NCBI GenBank assembly: GCA_963753545.1
Contig: CAVWCQ010000011.1
Span: 620,001 to 684,000, forward strand
Direction of reading: 5' to 3'
DNA length: 64,000 nucleotides
Source of the DNA: CAVWCQ01 sp963753545
Lineage (GTDB): Bacteria > Chloroflexota > Anaerolineae > Aggregatilineales > Aggregatilineaceae
This document shows, piece after piece, positions 1-7,614 of this stretch (position 1 is its first letter; every line of letters starts with the position of its first letter). The notes beneath the pieces are model-generated. The model saw nothing but the letters and a program-made list of their open reading frames with translations. It was not told where the DNA came from and did not search any database. The position numbers and the translations under genes are program-made.

Positions 1-778
1 ATGCTGCCCTTTGGCAAAGTAACCGTCGTCGCCCCCAAAGAAAATCAAAGCGCCACGGGCCATCGCAAGACGATGCACAAACCGCTGCGTGTCAATGAAG
101 TGCCTTTTCCCGTCCAGGGCGTAAAGGCGTATGCGACCTCGGACTCGCCCTCCGACTCGGTTGCAGTGGCGCTGCTGGGCTTTATCGAGGAGCCTATTGA
201 TCTGGTGGTGTCTGGCATCAATCGCGGCGCGAATGAGGGCCAGGACCTGACCTACAGCGGGACAGTTTCCGCCGCCTTCGAAGCGGTGATCTGGCACAAA
301 CCCGCCGATTGCCTTCTCCCTGGCGGATCATTCGGAGGACGCCGATTACAGCGCCGCCGCTGCCATTGCCGCGCAGGTTGTCGCGCTGGGCCTGCATGAT
401 CGTCTGCCCCCGCTGACCCTGCTCAATGTGAATGTTCCGGCGCTGCCCCTCGATCAGATCAAGGGCTTCCGCGTGGTCCGGCAGGGACTGCGCACCTATA
501 ACGATGAACTGGTCACGCGCATGGATCCCCATGGCAAGCCGTACTACTGGATCGGCGGGCCAGCCCCTACAGGCGACACGACAGAAGAAGGCACGGATAT
601 CTGGGCGACGGCTGCCGGGTTTGTGTCGATCACGCCAATTGACCTGGATATGACCAACCACAGTATGCTGCTGGAAATGAGCAACTGGGGCCTGAGCAAG
701 CTCAAAGCAGGCGATATGGAAGCTGAGATCGCGCCGTTTATGCGCGGCGGGCGTAATGGGAACGGCAAAAGTGGCTAA
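1..778 (+). CDS. surE: 5'/3'-nucleotidase SurE (5' end outside window, frameshifted)
   Basis: SurE is a metal-dependent nucleotidase that dephosphorylates nucleoside monophosphates in the cytoplasm. The family signature SGINRGANEGQDLTYSGT lies near residue 70 of the visible part, and the start reads VTVVAPKENQSATGH, which matches the segment after the catalytic DD motif. The real N-terminus with that motif is therefore left of base 1, and the ATG at base 1 is internal. The frame is broken near base 307: frame 1 ends in nonsense, while from about base 308 frame 2 continues the family sequence (AFSLADHSEDADYSAAAA) to the stop at 776-778. One extra G in gccGatt explains it. This is probably a sequencing error rather than a dead gene, since the rest is well conserved. 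Confidence 0.85.
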
Positions 779-782
779 AGTT

Positions 783-815
783 AAACGCCCACCAATCCAA
801 CCGGCGGGCGTTTTT
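783..815 (+). terminator. Intrinsic terminator after surE (probably bidirectional)
   Basis: Stem AACGCCC (784-790) pairs with GGGCGTT (806-812) and runs into TTTTT on the plus strand. The minus strand also shows a T-rich 3' side, so it can also end the convergent small gene at 833-1072. Confidence 0.8.
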
Positions 816-832
816 ATTGTGCTCCAAAAATC

Positions 833-1072
833 CTACGGGCAGACGGATTCTCCCATTTCTTCCTGATGTTCCACGAAATTGCTAAACCCCTGGTGTTCCT
901 CGCCCGGATTGTGATCCGGCCCGAAGTGACCCTCCTGCGCATGCTCGGCAATATGCGCCCCATAATAGACACCGCATGTGCTGCCAGGGGGAGGGTCTCC
1001 GGCCTGAACAGGCAGGGCGGCAAACAGCAGAAGAGTTGATACAAACAGGGCTGCGATCAGAATACGCTTCAT
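833..1072 (-). CDS. Small secreted hypothetical protein
   Basis: The product is 79 residues with a clear Sec signal peptide: MKRI, a Leu/Ala-rich core and a likely cleavage after PVQA. The mature part is about 55 residues, rich in His, Glu and Gly, with two Cys, one near each end. The ATG at 1072 is chosen because GGAGG sits 6 bases upstream; the in-frame TTG one codon earlier is too close to it. I recognise no family. The His/Glu content might bind metal, but that is a guess. It converges on surE and shares its terminator. Confidence 0.55.
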   Translation of the reverse strand: MKRILIAALFVSTLLLFAALPVQAGDPPPGSTCGVYYGAHIAEHAQEGHFGPDHNPGEEHQGFSNFVEHQEEMGESVCP

Positions 1073-1240
1073 CAATCACCTCCAGCTTCCAGGCTGGCGC
1101 TGACAGTGAAAAGCTTGATCACCAACCTGTGGAGGGAATTATCGCAACGCCGTGCGTTCAGTTCCAACTCCTTGGCTCCTATCGCGATCCCCTCTAGAAT
1201 TGTCAATAGCACAGTAGGAGAGTGAAAAAGGAGTTGCGCG

Positions 1241-1801
1241 ATTAAGAAAATACTGCTCATCACGGGCATTTTTCTGATGGCGGCCTGTACGACAGGTCAG
1301 CAAGATGCCCTCAGTACGATGGTTGCCGCCGTTCCGCCTCAAAATAACGGCGTTGCCATGCAGCCGACACTCAGCGTCGGTGAGATGAGTACCCTGGTTC
1401 GCCCGACGCCGCTGCCGACGATGGCTGGGCCGATGGGCACTCTGACAGCGATTGCCCCGATGCTGGCCTCTCCAACCTACAGCGGGACACCCTACCAGGT
1501 TGTCTACGCGGATAAGCCGGTTCTCATCGATTTTAACGCCTGGTGGTGCGAACCCTGCAATGCGATGCGCCCGTTCATGAAGGACATCGAAGAGACCTAC
1601 CAGGGACAAATCGATTTCTACTCGCTGAACATCGATGAACCGGCGAGCGCCCCTCTGGCAAACCAGTACCGCGTATCTGGTATTCCCTTGATCGTTTTGC
1701 TCAGGCCCGATGGCACGGTGTTTCGCCGTCTGGAAGGATACCAGCCGGAAGATATGCTGATCGCAGACATTAAAGATCTGCTGGATGCCAGCGGGTCGTA
1801 A
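1241..1801 (+). CDS. Thioredoxin-like lipoprotein, probable ATT start
   Basis: A membrane-anchored thiol-disulfide protein acting outside the cell membrane. The thioredoxin fold covers about residues 80-185, with active site WCEPC (Cys103 and Cys106 counted from base 1241) and the cis-Pro segment SGIPLIV. The first ATG (1277) would leave only MAAC before the mature protein. Twelve codons earlier an ATT follows AAAGGAG with a 7-base gap and gives KKILLITGIFLMAAC, a normal lipoprotein signal peptide with Cys16 as lipid site. I therefore place the start at ATT 1241. A Thr/Pro/Met-rich linker of about 60 residues joins anchor and domain. The gene stands alone. Confidence 0.75.
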   Translation: MKKILLITGIFLMAACTTGQQDALSTMVAAVPPQNNGVAMQPTLSVGEMSTLVRPTPLPTMAGPMGTLTAIAPMLASPTYSGTPYQVVYADKPVLIDFNAWWCEPCNAMRPFMKDIEETYQGQIDFYSLNIDEPASAPLANQYRVSGIPLIVLLRPDGTVFRRLEGYQPEDMLIADIKDLLDASGS

Positions 1802-2086
1802 AAACTGGGCGCTGCTTGCGGTGCCCGATGGGCGAAATCCAACTTAAGGAATTTCTGCCAAGAAGGGAAAGATCGGTGCTCGAACTCGCTAATTGAACGA
1901 CGGATTTTGCTGATACATGGCATTCCGAAAATTTCGTCCGTTTCTTGTGTAAAATTCATCTCCGACCGGCTTTCGGCAGAATTATCGTTCAAAACGCTTA
2001 AGTTGGTGCACATGGGCGCTGCTTGCGTCCCCTACATAGGCGATGGTTCTGTAGGGCGGGTTAATAAACCCGCCCAATCAATTCAT
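1802..2086. repeat. Gene-free stretch with inverted and direct repeats
   Basis: No gene is seen. CCAACTTAAG at 1839-1848 is the reverse complement of CTTAAGTTGG near 1997-2006, and inside these arms TTTCTGCC faces GGCAGAA. The pair is flanked by GGGCGCTGCTTGCG at 1807-1820 and again at 2014-2027. Next to the MFS stop lies a short hairpin, GTAGGGCGGGTT/AACCCGCCC (2050-2076). The first structure resembles a small non-autonomous insertion, but the flanking direct repeats also belong to a dispersed family in this window. Confidence 0.45.
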
Positions 2087-3403
2087 TTACGAGCCGTGTG
2101 CCGCTGAATGCTGTAGGACCGCGTCCGCTGCGGGAGAAACAACTTCGGCATCCGGCAGTTCGTCCTCAATAAGCCAGATGCGCGGAACCAGCCGCCCCAC
2201 CACGGCGATCCCGATCATGAGTACGCCCATCAGCACAAACATCAGGGCCATGCCACGCCCCTCGCCAGAGCCAAACAAAGTGGCAGGGAGAGCGTCTTTA
2301 TGGGCCATCAGCGGCTCGAAAATACCGTCTGCCAGCGGCCCGACGATCACAAAGGCAATCGGAGCGACCAGCCGGACGATCATCTGCTGAGCGGCGAACA
2401 CACGCCCCTGTACCGCCGCCGGGATTTTGCTCTGCCAGATCGCCTGGTTGGAGGCGCTGACCAGCGGGATCGAGAAGTGAGCGATCACCGCTCCCAGCGC
2501 GACCAGAGCCGGAATGGGCCGCAGGCCGAGCAGAATGATTCCCAGGCCGACCAGCACATTAAAGCCGATCAGCGCCTGCATACGGCGTTTGGGGCCGCCC
2601 CATGCGCTGATCAACAGGCTGCCACCCATCATGCCGCAGCCCGCCATCGTGATCACCGCGCCGAGCGTCTGTTTGCTCATGAAGGAGAGCATCATCGGGA
2701 CGAGCATTACGCCCAGCATGCCCATCAGGAAATTAACCGCAGCGAACAACCCCAGCAGCCCCGCCAGCCCCGGACGGGCGGCGATATACTTCCAGCCAAA
2801 GGTGAAATTCCTGCGCAGCGAATCCTGCTGCCCGGCGCTGCTTTCGGGCCGGGGGAAGCGCACAAAAAACAGGACACTGACCGCGAACAGGAAAGTCGCC
2901 ACATCGATCAGGATGATGCCGCGCAGCGCAATCACGGCCAGCAGCGCGCCTGTCATCACCGGGGCGAAGATATCGGCGGCGGCCTGGGCAAGCTGAATCA
3001 TGCCCGCGCTGCGCCCCAGGTGCTGCCGGGGAACCAGAGTCGTGATCGCGGCGAGATAAGCCGGGCGCTGGAACGTTCCGCAGGTGGAGCTAACCAGCGT
3101 CGCTACCCACAGATGCCACACTTCCAGCCTGCCGCCGAACAGCAGGGCCGCCAGAACCAGCGTGCTGATCCCTGCGCCAGTATCACTGATGATCATCACC
3201 CAGCGGCGATCCCAGCGATCAATCAGCGTCCCTGCCAGCGGCGAGAAGATCAGAATCGGCAGGGTGGAACACAGTGCCATGAGTGCGAATTGGGTCACCG
3301 ACCCGGTGCGCTCATAAATCCACAGTCCCAACCCAAAGCCGGTCATGCCCGATCCGATCAGCGAGATCGTCTGCCCGAACCAGACGGTGAAGAACGTCCT
3401 CAT
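2087..3403 (-). CDS. MFS transporter, drug/siderophore exporter type
   Basis: A 438-residue secondary transporter of the major facilitator superfamily with about 12 membrane segments. The N-half loop LAGTLIDRWDRRWVMIISD is the family's motif A between helices 2 and 3 (roughly residues 58-76). Overall it resembles the EntS/macrolide-efflux group, so it probably exports small molecules by proton exchange; the substrate is unknown. The ATG at 3403 is chosen because GGGGAGG lies 5 bases upstream; the GTG one codon before is too near. The gene is preceded by a terminator-like hairpin (3421-3469) that may attenuate transcription. The C-terminus is a short cytoplasmic Glu/Asp/Ala-rich tail. Confidence 0.85.
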   Translation of the reverse strand: MRTFFTVWFGQTISLIGSGMTGFGLGLWIYERTGSVTQFALMALCSTLPILIFSPLAGTLIDRWDRRWVMIISDTGAGISTLVLAALLFGGRLEVWHLWVATLVSSTCGTFQRPAYLAAITTLVPRQHLGRSAGMIQLAQAAADIFAPVMTGALLAVIALRGIILIDVATFLFAVSVLFFVRFPRPESSAGQQDSLRRNFTFGWKYIAARPGLAGLLGLFAAVNFLMGMLGVMLVPMMLSFMSKQTLGAVITMAGCGMMGGSLLISAWGGPKRRMQALIGFNVLVGLGIILLGLRPIPALVALGAVIAHFSIPLVSASNQAIWQSKIPAAVQGRVFAAQQMIVRLVAPIAFVIVGPLADGIFEPLMAHKDALPATLFGSGEGRGMALMFVLMGVLMIGIAVVGRLVPRIWLIEDELPDAEVVSPAADAVLQHSAAHGS

Positions 3404-3420
3404 CACAGCCTCCCCGAATA

Positions 3421-3470
3421 AAAATACAGGGAGCTTTGCGGCTTTCTGACCGCCCGGCTCCCTGTATTTG
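3421..3470 (-). promoter_or_regulatory. Terminator-like hairpin in the MFS leader (possible attenuator)
   Basis: Read on the minus strand, AAATACAGGGAGC pairs perfectly with GCTCCCTGTATTT (13 bp, arms 3457-3469 and 3422-3434). The inner part GCGG/CCGC extends the helix and TATTTTTATT follows. It ends about 10 bases before the Shine-Dalgarno of the MFS gene, so it could switch expression rather than only end the upstream response-regulator transcript, which already has its own terminator. Confidence 0.55.
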
Positions 3471-3483
3471 GACCAAATAAAAA

Positions 3484-3516
3484 TGCAGGACGCTTCTAGC
3501 GCCCTGCACTGTTTTT
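3484..3516 (-). terminator. Terminator of the response-regulator gene
   Basis: TGCAGG (3484-3489) and CCTGCA (3503-3508) with inner CGC/GCG form a hairpin about 50 bases past the minus-strand stop at 3556. It is followed on that strand by ATTTTTATTTGG. Confidence 0.75.
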
Positions 3517-3555
3517 CAGTGTAAACCCTTCCCGATGGGCCGTCAAGGGCCTGTT

Positions 3556-4389
3556 TCAGGTCGGTTGTACGGTTGTTTCGACGCGTCGCACGACCAGCGA
3601 CATAAACAACTCGCGCCGTTCGTCTGGCTGTCCCTCGTTGATCAGAATATAGCCCCGGTCAGAGTCTTTGAAGTTATAGAGAGTTTTGACACGCTCATTA
3701 AATTTGGTAGTCAGCGTCTGGGTGAAAGTGGCGATCTCCGGCGTGTGCGTGAAAATGACAAAGTGTGCCTCGTCCGGCGTGCCGATAAAGTCGTTCTCTG
3801 TGCCGCATGACCCCACGACCTCAGTCAACACCTGGGCCGTGACACCCAGCGACTCGTCCGCCGTGATGAAACCGCATATTTCGCGGAAAGTGCTGAAACC
3901 GTTGAGCAGGATATCCAGGTAATTCCAGCCCGTGCAGCCCTCCAGTTTTTTCAGTTCCGACTGGATCAATGGCCCCGACGGCAGGCCAGTGCGCGTTTCG
4001 TGCAGATGATCGCGCGTCGCCCGGCGAATGGATCCCTGGACACGCAGCCGCAGTTCTTCAATGTCAAAGGGCTTGGTCACATAATCATCCGCGCCCAGTT
4101 CCAGCCCGGCGACCTTGTCGGCGCGCGCGTCTCGCTGGGTGAGGAAGGTAATTGGAATATATTTGGTCAGTGTCGTAGTCCGCAGCGCTTTGCAGATATC
4201 AAACCCATCCATATCCGGCAGCATCACGTCGAGCAAGACGAGATTCGGGAATTTGGACCGGCTGAGGGCGATACCCTCCGCGCCTGTCTCGGCATGAAAC
4301 AGCTCGTACCCCTGTCGCTCGAAGTAGGCTGTCAGCATTTCCGAAACGTCTACGTCGTCTTCGATGATTAACAGGCGTTTCCTTGTCAT
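3556..4389 (-). CDS. Response regulator with degenerate GGDEF-like output
   Basis: A 277-residue two-component regulator. The receiver domain (residues 1-125) has every key residue: acidic pair D11/D12, phospho-acceptor D54 in LLDVMLPDMDG, T83 and K107 in TKPF. The second half starts TGLPSGPLIQSEL, like the TGLPNR start of diguanylate cyclases, but where GGDEF is expected it reads GTENDFIGTPDEAHF, so it is unlikely to make cyclic di-GMP. It may bind a nucleotide or a partner instead. No kinase lies next to it. It has its own downstream terminator. The REC assignment is firm; the degenerate-GGDEF assignment is by pattern only. Confidence 0.85.
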   Translation of the reverse strand: MTRKRLLIIEDDVDVSEMLTAYFERQGYELFHAETGAEGIALSRSKFPNLVLLDVMLPDMDGFDICKALRTTTLTKYIPITFLTQRDARADKVAGLELGADDYVTKPFDIEELRLRVQGSIRRATRDHLHETRTGLPSGPLIQSELKKLEGCTGWNYLDILLNGFSTFREICGFITADESLGVTAQVLTEVVGSCGTENDFIGTPDEAHFVIFTHTPEIATFTQTLTTKFNERVKTLYNFKDSDRGYILINEGQPDERRELFMSLVVRRVETTVQPT

Positions 4390-4493
4390 AAAGCCTCCCA
4401 GATGCCGCCCAAAAACAATAAAACGGTGCTCTAACTATACCAAAGAATTGTTTTTTGCTGAAATAGCAATTTCGTCCACTAAATATATCAATG

Positions 4494-4533
4494 AAAAAAG
4501 CGGCTCCTGCTGGGATAGGACGCCGCCTTTTTT
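4494..4533. terminator. Bidirectional terminator after the OsmC gene
   Basis: AAAAAAGCGGC pairs with GCCGCCTTTTTT around an inner TCCT/AGGA helix. The A and T tracts on both sides allow use from either strand. It ends the OsmC gene on the minus strand. Confidence 0.8.
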
Positions 4534-4548
4534 GCTGTTCTGAACGAT

Positions 4549-4947
4549 CTAATTTTGGGGATCGCCCACCCTGACCGACGTATGCACATCAAATACAGGG
4601 GGTGTTTCGATGTGTTTCTTGACCGCGCACAACTCCGCCGAGCGGATCACGGCGTCTTTATACTGCTCCGGGAAGTCTGCCGGAAGCTGGATATCAAGTT
4701 CAATACGATCCACGAGCCGGGTTTGCGGGCTGCGGCTCATCCGCTGCACAATTCTCAGCCCTTCCGTAGGCAAACCGCGCTGCTGGCAAAAACCGAGCAC
4801 GTAAATGCCCGCGCAGGTCCCTATTGATGCCAGGAACAGGTTAAAGGGTGTAGGAGCCGAGCCTTCCTGGTCGGTCATGATGACACTCCCATCCTCAGTC
4901 ACGGCGTCCACACGCGCTCCACCAGGAAATACGATTTCAAATTCCAT
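4549..4947 (-). CDS. OsmC family protein
   Basis: A 132-residue OsmC/Ohr-fold protein. Such proteins reduce organic hydroperoxides with a reactive Cys pair, though many OsmC-like members have other or unknown roles. Cys45 in IGTCAGIYVLGFC and Cys107 in SAELCAVKK match the usual pair. Cys54 is extra and fits the YhfA-like branch (GTCAGIYVLGFCQQRG) rather than true Ohr. The ATG at 4947 is preferred to the one at 4962 because GGAAGGTG lies 4 bases upstream, while the longer form has no good ribosome site. Confidence 0.85.
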   Translation of the reverse strand: MEFEIVFPGGARVDAVTEDGSVIMTDQEGSAPTPFNLFLASIGTCAGIYVLGFCQQRGLPTEGLRIVQRMSRSPQTRLVDRIELDIQLPADFPEQYKDAVIRSAELCAVKKHIETPPVFDVHTSVRVGDPQN

Positions 4948-5167
4948 TGTGCACCCTTCCATCCTTACAGATTCAACGAAGCCATTCTCAATGCCTTAGA
5001 TGCGAGATTTGCTAAAAAGATGCATGAGCCTTCAAAGAAATTGGGACGGCGATGGTGTATCATCTTCACCTGGTTTGACAACCGGGCATGAATAGGCGAC
5101 AATTTCCTTTCAGCCATTAGGGCTTCCCTACTTAAATCATCACCTTCTGGTTTTGGAGCGTGATATT
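4948..5167. other. Intergenic region upstream of frr
   Basis: The gap separates the divergent OsmC and frr genes. A TTGACA lies near 5077, but no convincing -10 follows at the right distance. I see no other structure. Confidence 0.3.
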
Positions 5168-5725
5168 ATGATAAAAGACGTTTTAAAAGACGCAGAAGAG
5201 CGCATGAAGGGCACGCTGTCCGTGCTGCAAGATGATCTGATGAGTATGCGAACGGGGCGGGCCTCTACCGGGCTGGTCGAAAAGCTGATGGTCGATTATT
5301 ATGGCACGCCGACCCCCCTTTCCCATCTCGCGACGATCTCGGTTCCCGAACCGCAGATGATCGCTATTCGTCCGTTCGATAAGTCCTCCCTGAAGTCCAT
5401 CGAGAAGGCGATCCAGGCGTCAGAGTTGGGCCTGACCCCCAATAATGACGGCACGAATATCCGCCTGAATATCCCGGCTCTCACCCAGGAACGGCGCAAA
5501 GACCTGCAAAAGCTGGTCCAGCGCCGCATGGAAGAAGCCCGGGTAGCCGTGCGCAACGTCCGGCGCAGCGCCATTGACGATCTGCGCGATTTTGAAAAAG
5601 AGAAATTGATCTCGGAAGACGAGGACGAAGAAGGTCAGGAAGAAGTGCAAAAACTGACCGATCGTTATATCCATCTGATTGACGAGGCGGGGAAGCGCAA
5701 AGAAGCCGAGATTATGGAAGTTTAG
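5168..5725 (+). CDS. frr: Ribosome recycling factor
   Basis: RRF splits the post-termination ribosome together with EF-G so that subunits can be reused. The 185-residue product has normal length and the family segments MRTGRASTGLVEKLMVDYYG, LNIPALTQERRKDL and NVRRSAIDDL, typical of the long three-helix domain I and the small domain II. The start is the ATG at 5168 (MIKDVLKDAEERM), with GGAG 9 bases upstream; the TTG at 5153 would add unconserved residues. Acidic residues near 150 (SEDEDEEGQEE) form an unusually charged stretch. The usual upstream neighbour pyrH is not present. A terminator follows before uppS. Confidence 0.95.
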   Translation: MIKDVLKDAEERMKGTLSVLQDDLMSMRTGRASTGLVEKLMVDYYGTPTPLSHLATISVPEPQMIAIRPFDKSSLKSIEKAIQASELGLTPNNDGTNIRLNIPALTQERRKDLQKLVQRRMEEARVAVRNVRRSAIDDLRDFEKEKLISEDEDEEGQEEVQKLTDRYIHLIDEAGKRKEAEIMEV

Positions 5726-5751
5726 GAACGTGATCTGTTTCATGGGTAAGG

Positions 5752-5782
5752 GCTGGCTCCAGACCTGAGAGCCAGCTTTTTT
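5752..5782 (+). terminator. Intrinsic terminator between frr and uppS
   Basis: GCTGGCTC (5752-5759) pairs with GAGCCAGC (5769-5776), followed by TTTTTTG. It sits just before the uppS ribosome site, so uppS either reads through or has its own start. Confidence 0.8.
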
Positions 5783-5798
5783 GATTATGTGGAGTAGT

Positions 5799-6521
5799 AT
5801 GGCAAACGAGGCATTAGATCTGCCAGAGCGCGTCCCTTACCATCTGGCGGTGATCATGGACGGTAACGGACGCTGGGCCAAGTCACGCGGGCTGCCGCGC
5901 CTGGCTGGGCATCGGGCAGGCGTCGAAAATCTGCGGCGCGTGCTGCGCTCCTGTAGCGAATTTGGCATCAGAATTCTGACTATCTACGCCTTTTCCACCG
6001 AAAACTGGGGCCGTCCCGAGGCCGAAGTACGCGGCCTGATGAATATTGTGGAAACGGTCATTGACCGAGAGCTCAATTCGCTGCATGCCAACGGCGTCCA
6101 ACTGCGCCATATTGGCGATCTGGCCGGGCTGTCGCCCATGCTTCAGGAAAAGGTCCGGCATGCCGTCGAACTGACGCGCAATAATGACCAGCTCATTTTG
6201 AATATCGCCTTCAATTACGGCGGGCGGCTGGAACTGGTGCAGGCGTTCCGCCGCATCGTGCAAGACGGCATCCCCCCCGAACAGATCGATGAGCGGCTGA
6301 TCGACTATTATCTGTACACCACAGGCCAGCCAGACCCAGATCTGGTGGTGCGCACCGCGGGCGAAATGCGGCTGAGTAATTTCTTGCTCTGGCAGGCATC
6401 CTATGCCGAAATTTACGCCACACCCGTGTATTGGCCCGATTTTGACCGGGAAGAACTGCGCAAAGCCATCTACCATTTTGCCCGGCGTGAACGCCGCTTT
6501 GGGTTAGTGCCTCAACCTTGA
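5799..6521 (+). CDS. uppS: Isoprenyl transferase (undecaprenyl diphosphate synthase)
   Basis: A cis-prenyltransferase that builds the C55 lipid carrier for cell-wall and polysaccharide synthesis by adding isopentenyl units to farnesyl diphosphate. The 240-residue product carries catalytic Asp21 in VIMDGNGRWAKSRG, the STENWGRP segment, and RTAGEMRLSNFLLWQ near the C-terminus, where most homologues have RTSGE. The ATG at 5799 is preferred to earlier starts because GGAG lies just before it. It is followed 13 bases later by cdsA, as in most bacteria, so the two are likely co-transcribed. Confidence 0.95.
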   Translation: MANEALDLPERVPYHLAVIMDGNGRWAKSRGLPRLAGHRAGVENLRRVLRSCSEFGIRILTIYAFSTENWGRPEAEVRGLMNIVETVIDRELNSLHANGVQLRHIGDLAGLSPMLQEKVRHAVELTRNNDQLILNIAFNYGGRLELVQAFRRIVQDGIPPEQIDERLIDYYLYTTGQPDPDLVVRTAGEMRLSNFLLWQASYAEIYATPVYWPDFDREELRKAIYHFARRERRFGLVPQP

Positions 6522-6534
6522 ACCGAGAAACTCC

Positions 6535-7338
6535 ATGCTAAAAACGCGCGTGTTGGTAGCGGTGGTCGCCCTTCCGATCCTGCTGGCAGTCATTCTGCTG
6601 GGCGGATGGGCCTTTTCGCTCCTGGTGCTGGCGGTGCTGGTCATTGGCGGCATCGAATATATCCGCCTGTTCCGCCAGGGTAGTTACTGCCCGCCGCAAT
6701 GGATTACGCTGGCCCTGGTCGGGCTGGCCTGGGGCGCGACGTGGTTCGAAAAGTCGACCTGGCGTGATCCGGGTCTCAATGCTCTGCTCATCGCCGGGCT
6801 GTTTTATGTCGTGTGGAGCCGGGAACGGGGCAATATGCAGTCGGTGACCGACCTCGCCATCGCCTTTTTCGGCGGCATTTATATCGGCTGGCTGGGCAGC
6901 ACCCTGCTCGCCGTGCGCATGCTCGATGACGGCGCATTTCTGACGATCACGCTGTATGGAATGGTCATTGTTGCAGACAGCGCGGCCTTTTTTGTGGGGC
7001 GTCGCTGGGGTAAACGCCGCCTGTCACCCTCAGTCAGCCCGAAAAAGTCGTGGGAAGGGTATATTGGCGGCATTATCGGCGGAATGCTGTTTGGGGCGCT
7101 CATTGGGGCGCTGCCCGGAACCGACGCACTCCCGGCGGGGCACGGCGCGATCATCGGCCTGCTGCTCGGTATCTGGGGCACAGTAGGCGACCTGGGCAAA
7201 TCGGCAATCAAGCGGCAGGTCGGGGCGAAAGATTCCAGCCACCTGATACCCGGTCACGGCGGGATGCTGGACCGCATTGACTCCGTACTGGTTTCCGCTG
7301 CTATCGGGTATTATTATCTGCTGTGGTTTGTGCAATAA
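6535..7338 (+). CDS. cdsA: Phosphatidate cytidylyltransferase
   Basis: CdsA makes CDP-diacylglycerol from phosphatidate and CTP, the branch point of phospholipid synthesis. The 267-residue protein is an integral membrane enzyme with about seven to eight hydrophobic segments starting at residue 7. The C-terminal signature is complete: SAIKRQVGAKDSSHLIPGHG followed by GMLDRID, with its metal- and substrate-binding Asp and His residues. It lies directly after uppS, so lipid carrier and phospholipid genes form one unit. The next gene, rho, has its own promoter 31 bases past the cdsA stop. Confidence 0.95.
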   Translation: MLKTRVLVAVVALPILLAVILLGGWAFSLLVLAVLVIGGIEYIRLFRQGSYCPPQWITLALVGLAWGATWFEKSTWRDPGLNALLIAGLFYVVWSRERGNMQSVTDLAIAFFGGIYIGWLGSTLLAVRMLDDGAFLTITLYGMVIVADSAAFFVGRRWGKRRLSPSVSPKKSWEGYIGGIIGGMLFGALIGALPGTDALPAGHGAIIGLLLGIWGTVGDLGKSAIKRQVGAKDSSHLIPGHGGMLDRIDSVLVSAAIGYYYLLWFVQ

Positions 7339-7368
7339 GCCAGCTAAAAGATTTCCGGAAGAATTAGT

Positions 7369-7397
7369 TTGACCGAGTGAAAACAGTGTGTTATAGT
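7369..7397 (+). promoter_or_regulatory. Sigma-70-type promoter of rho
   Basis: TTGACC (7369-7374), a 17-base spacer and TATAGT (7392-7397). It starts an untranslated leader of about 210 bases ahead of rho. The leader contains GTCCTTA near 7412 facing TAAGGAC near 7466, and a TGCA/TGCA hairpin near 7557-7573. Confidence 0.75.
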
Positions 7398-7614
7398 CTT
7401 TTTAGCTTGATCGTCCTTAACTCCTATCTGTGTGTACCCACAACTCGTTAAAAAATCCTATTCCCTAAGGACCCGATGTCGTTTTGTTCGTGTGGTATAG
7501 GTCGTACTGCGGTGCGATCTTCCCCCGACATGCTCAACTACCAACCGTCAATTTTATGCACTGTCTGGGTGCATCATCTGGCGCGTAATGCGTCGCCTCA
7601 TTGTGGAGCATTTT

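Noticed and set aside
2300..3421. Long plus-strand open frame opposite the MFS gene
   Set aside because: Rich in His/Gln/Arg without family features; it is the shadow of a GC-rich gene on the other strand.
5077..5110. Promoter before frr
   Set aside because: TTGACA is present but no -10 at an acceptable distance.
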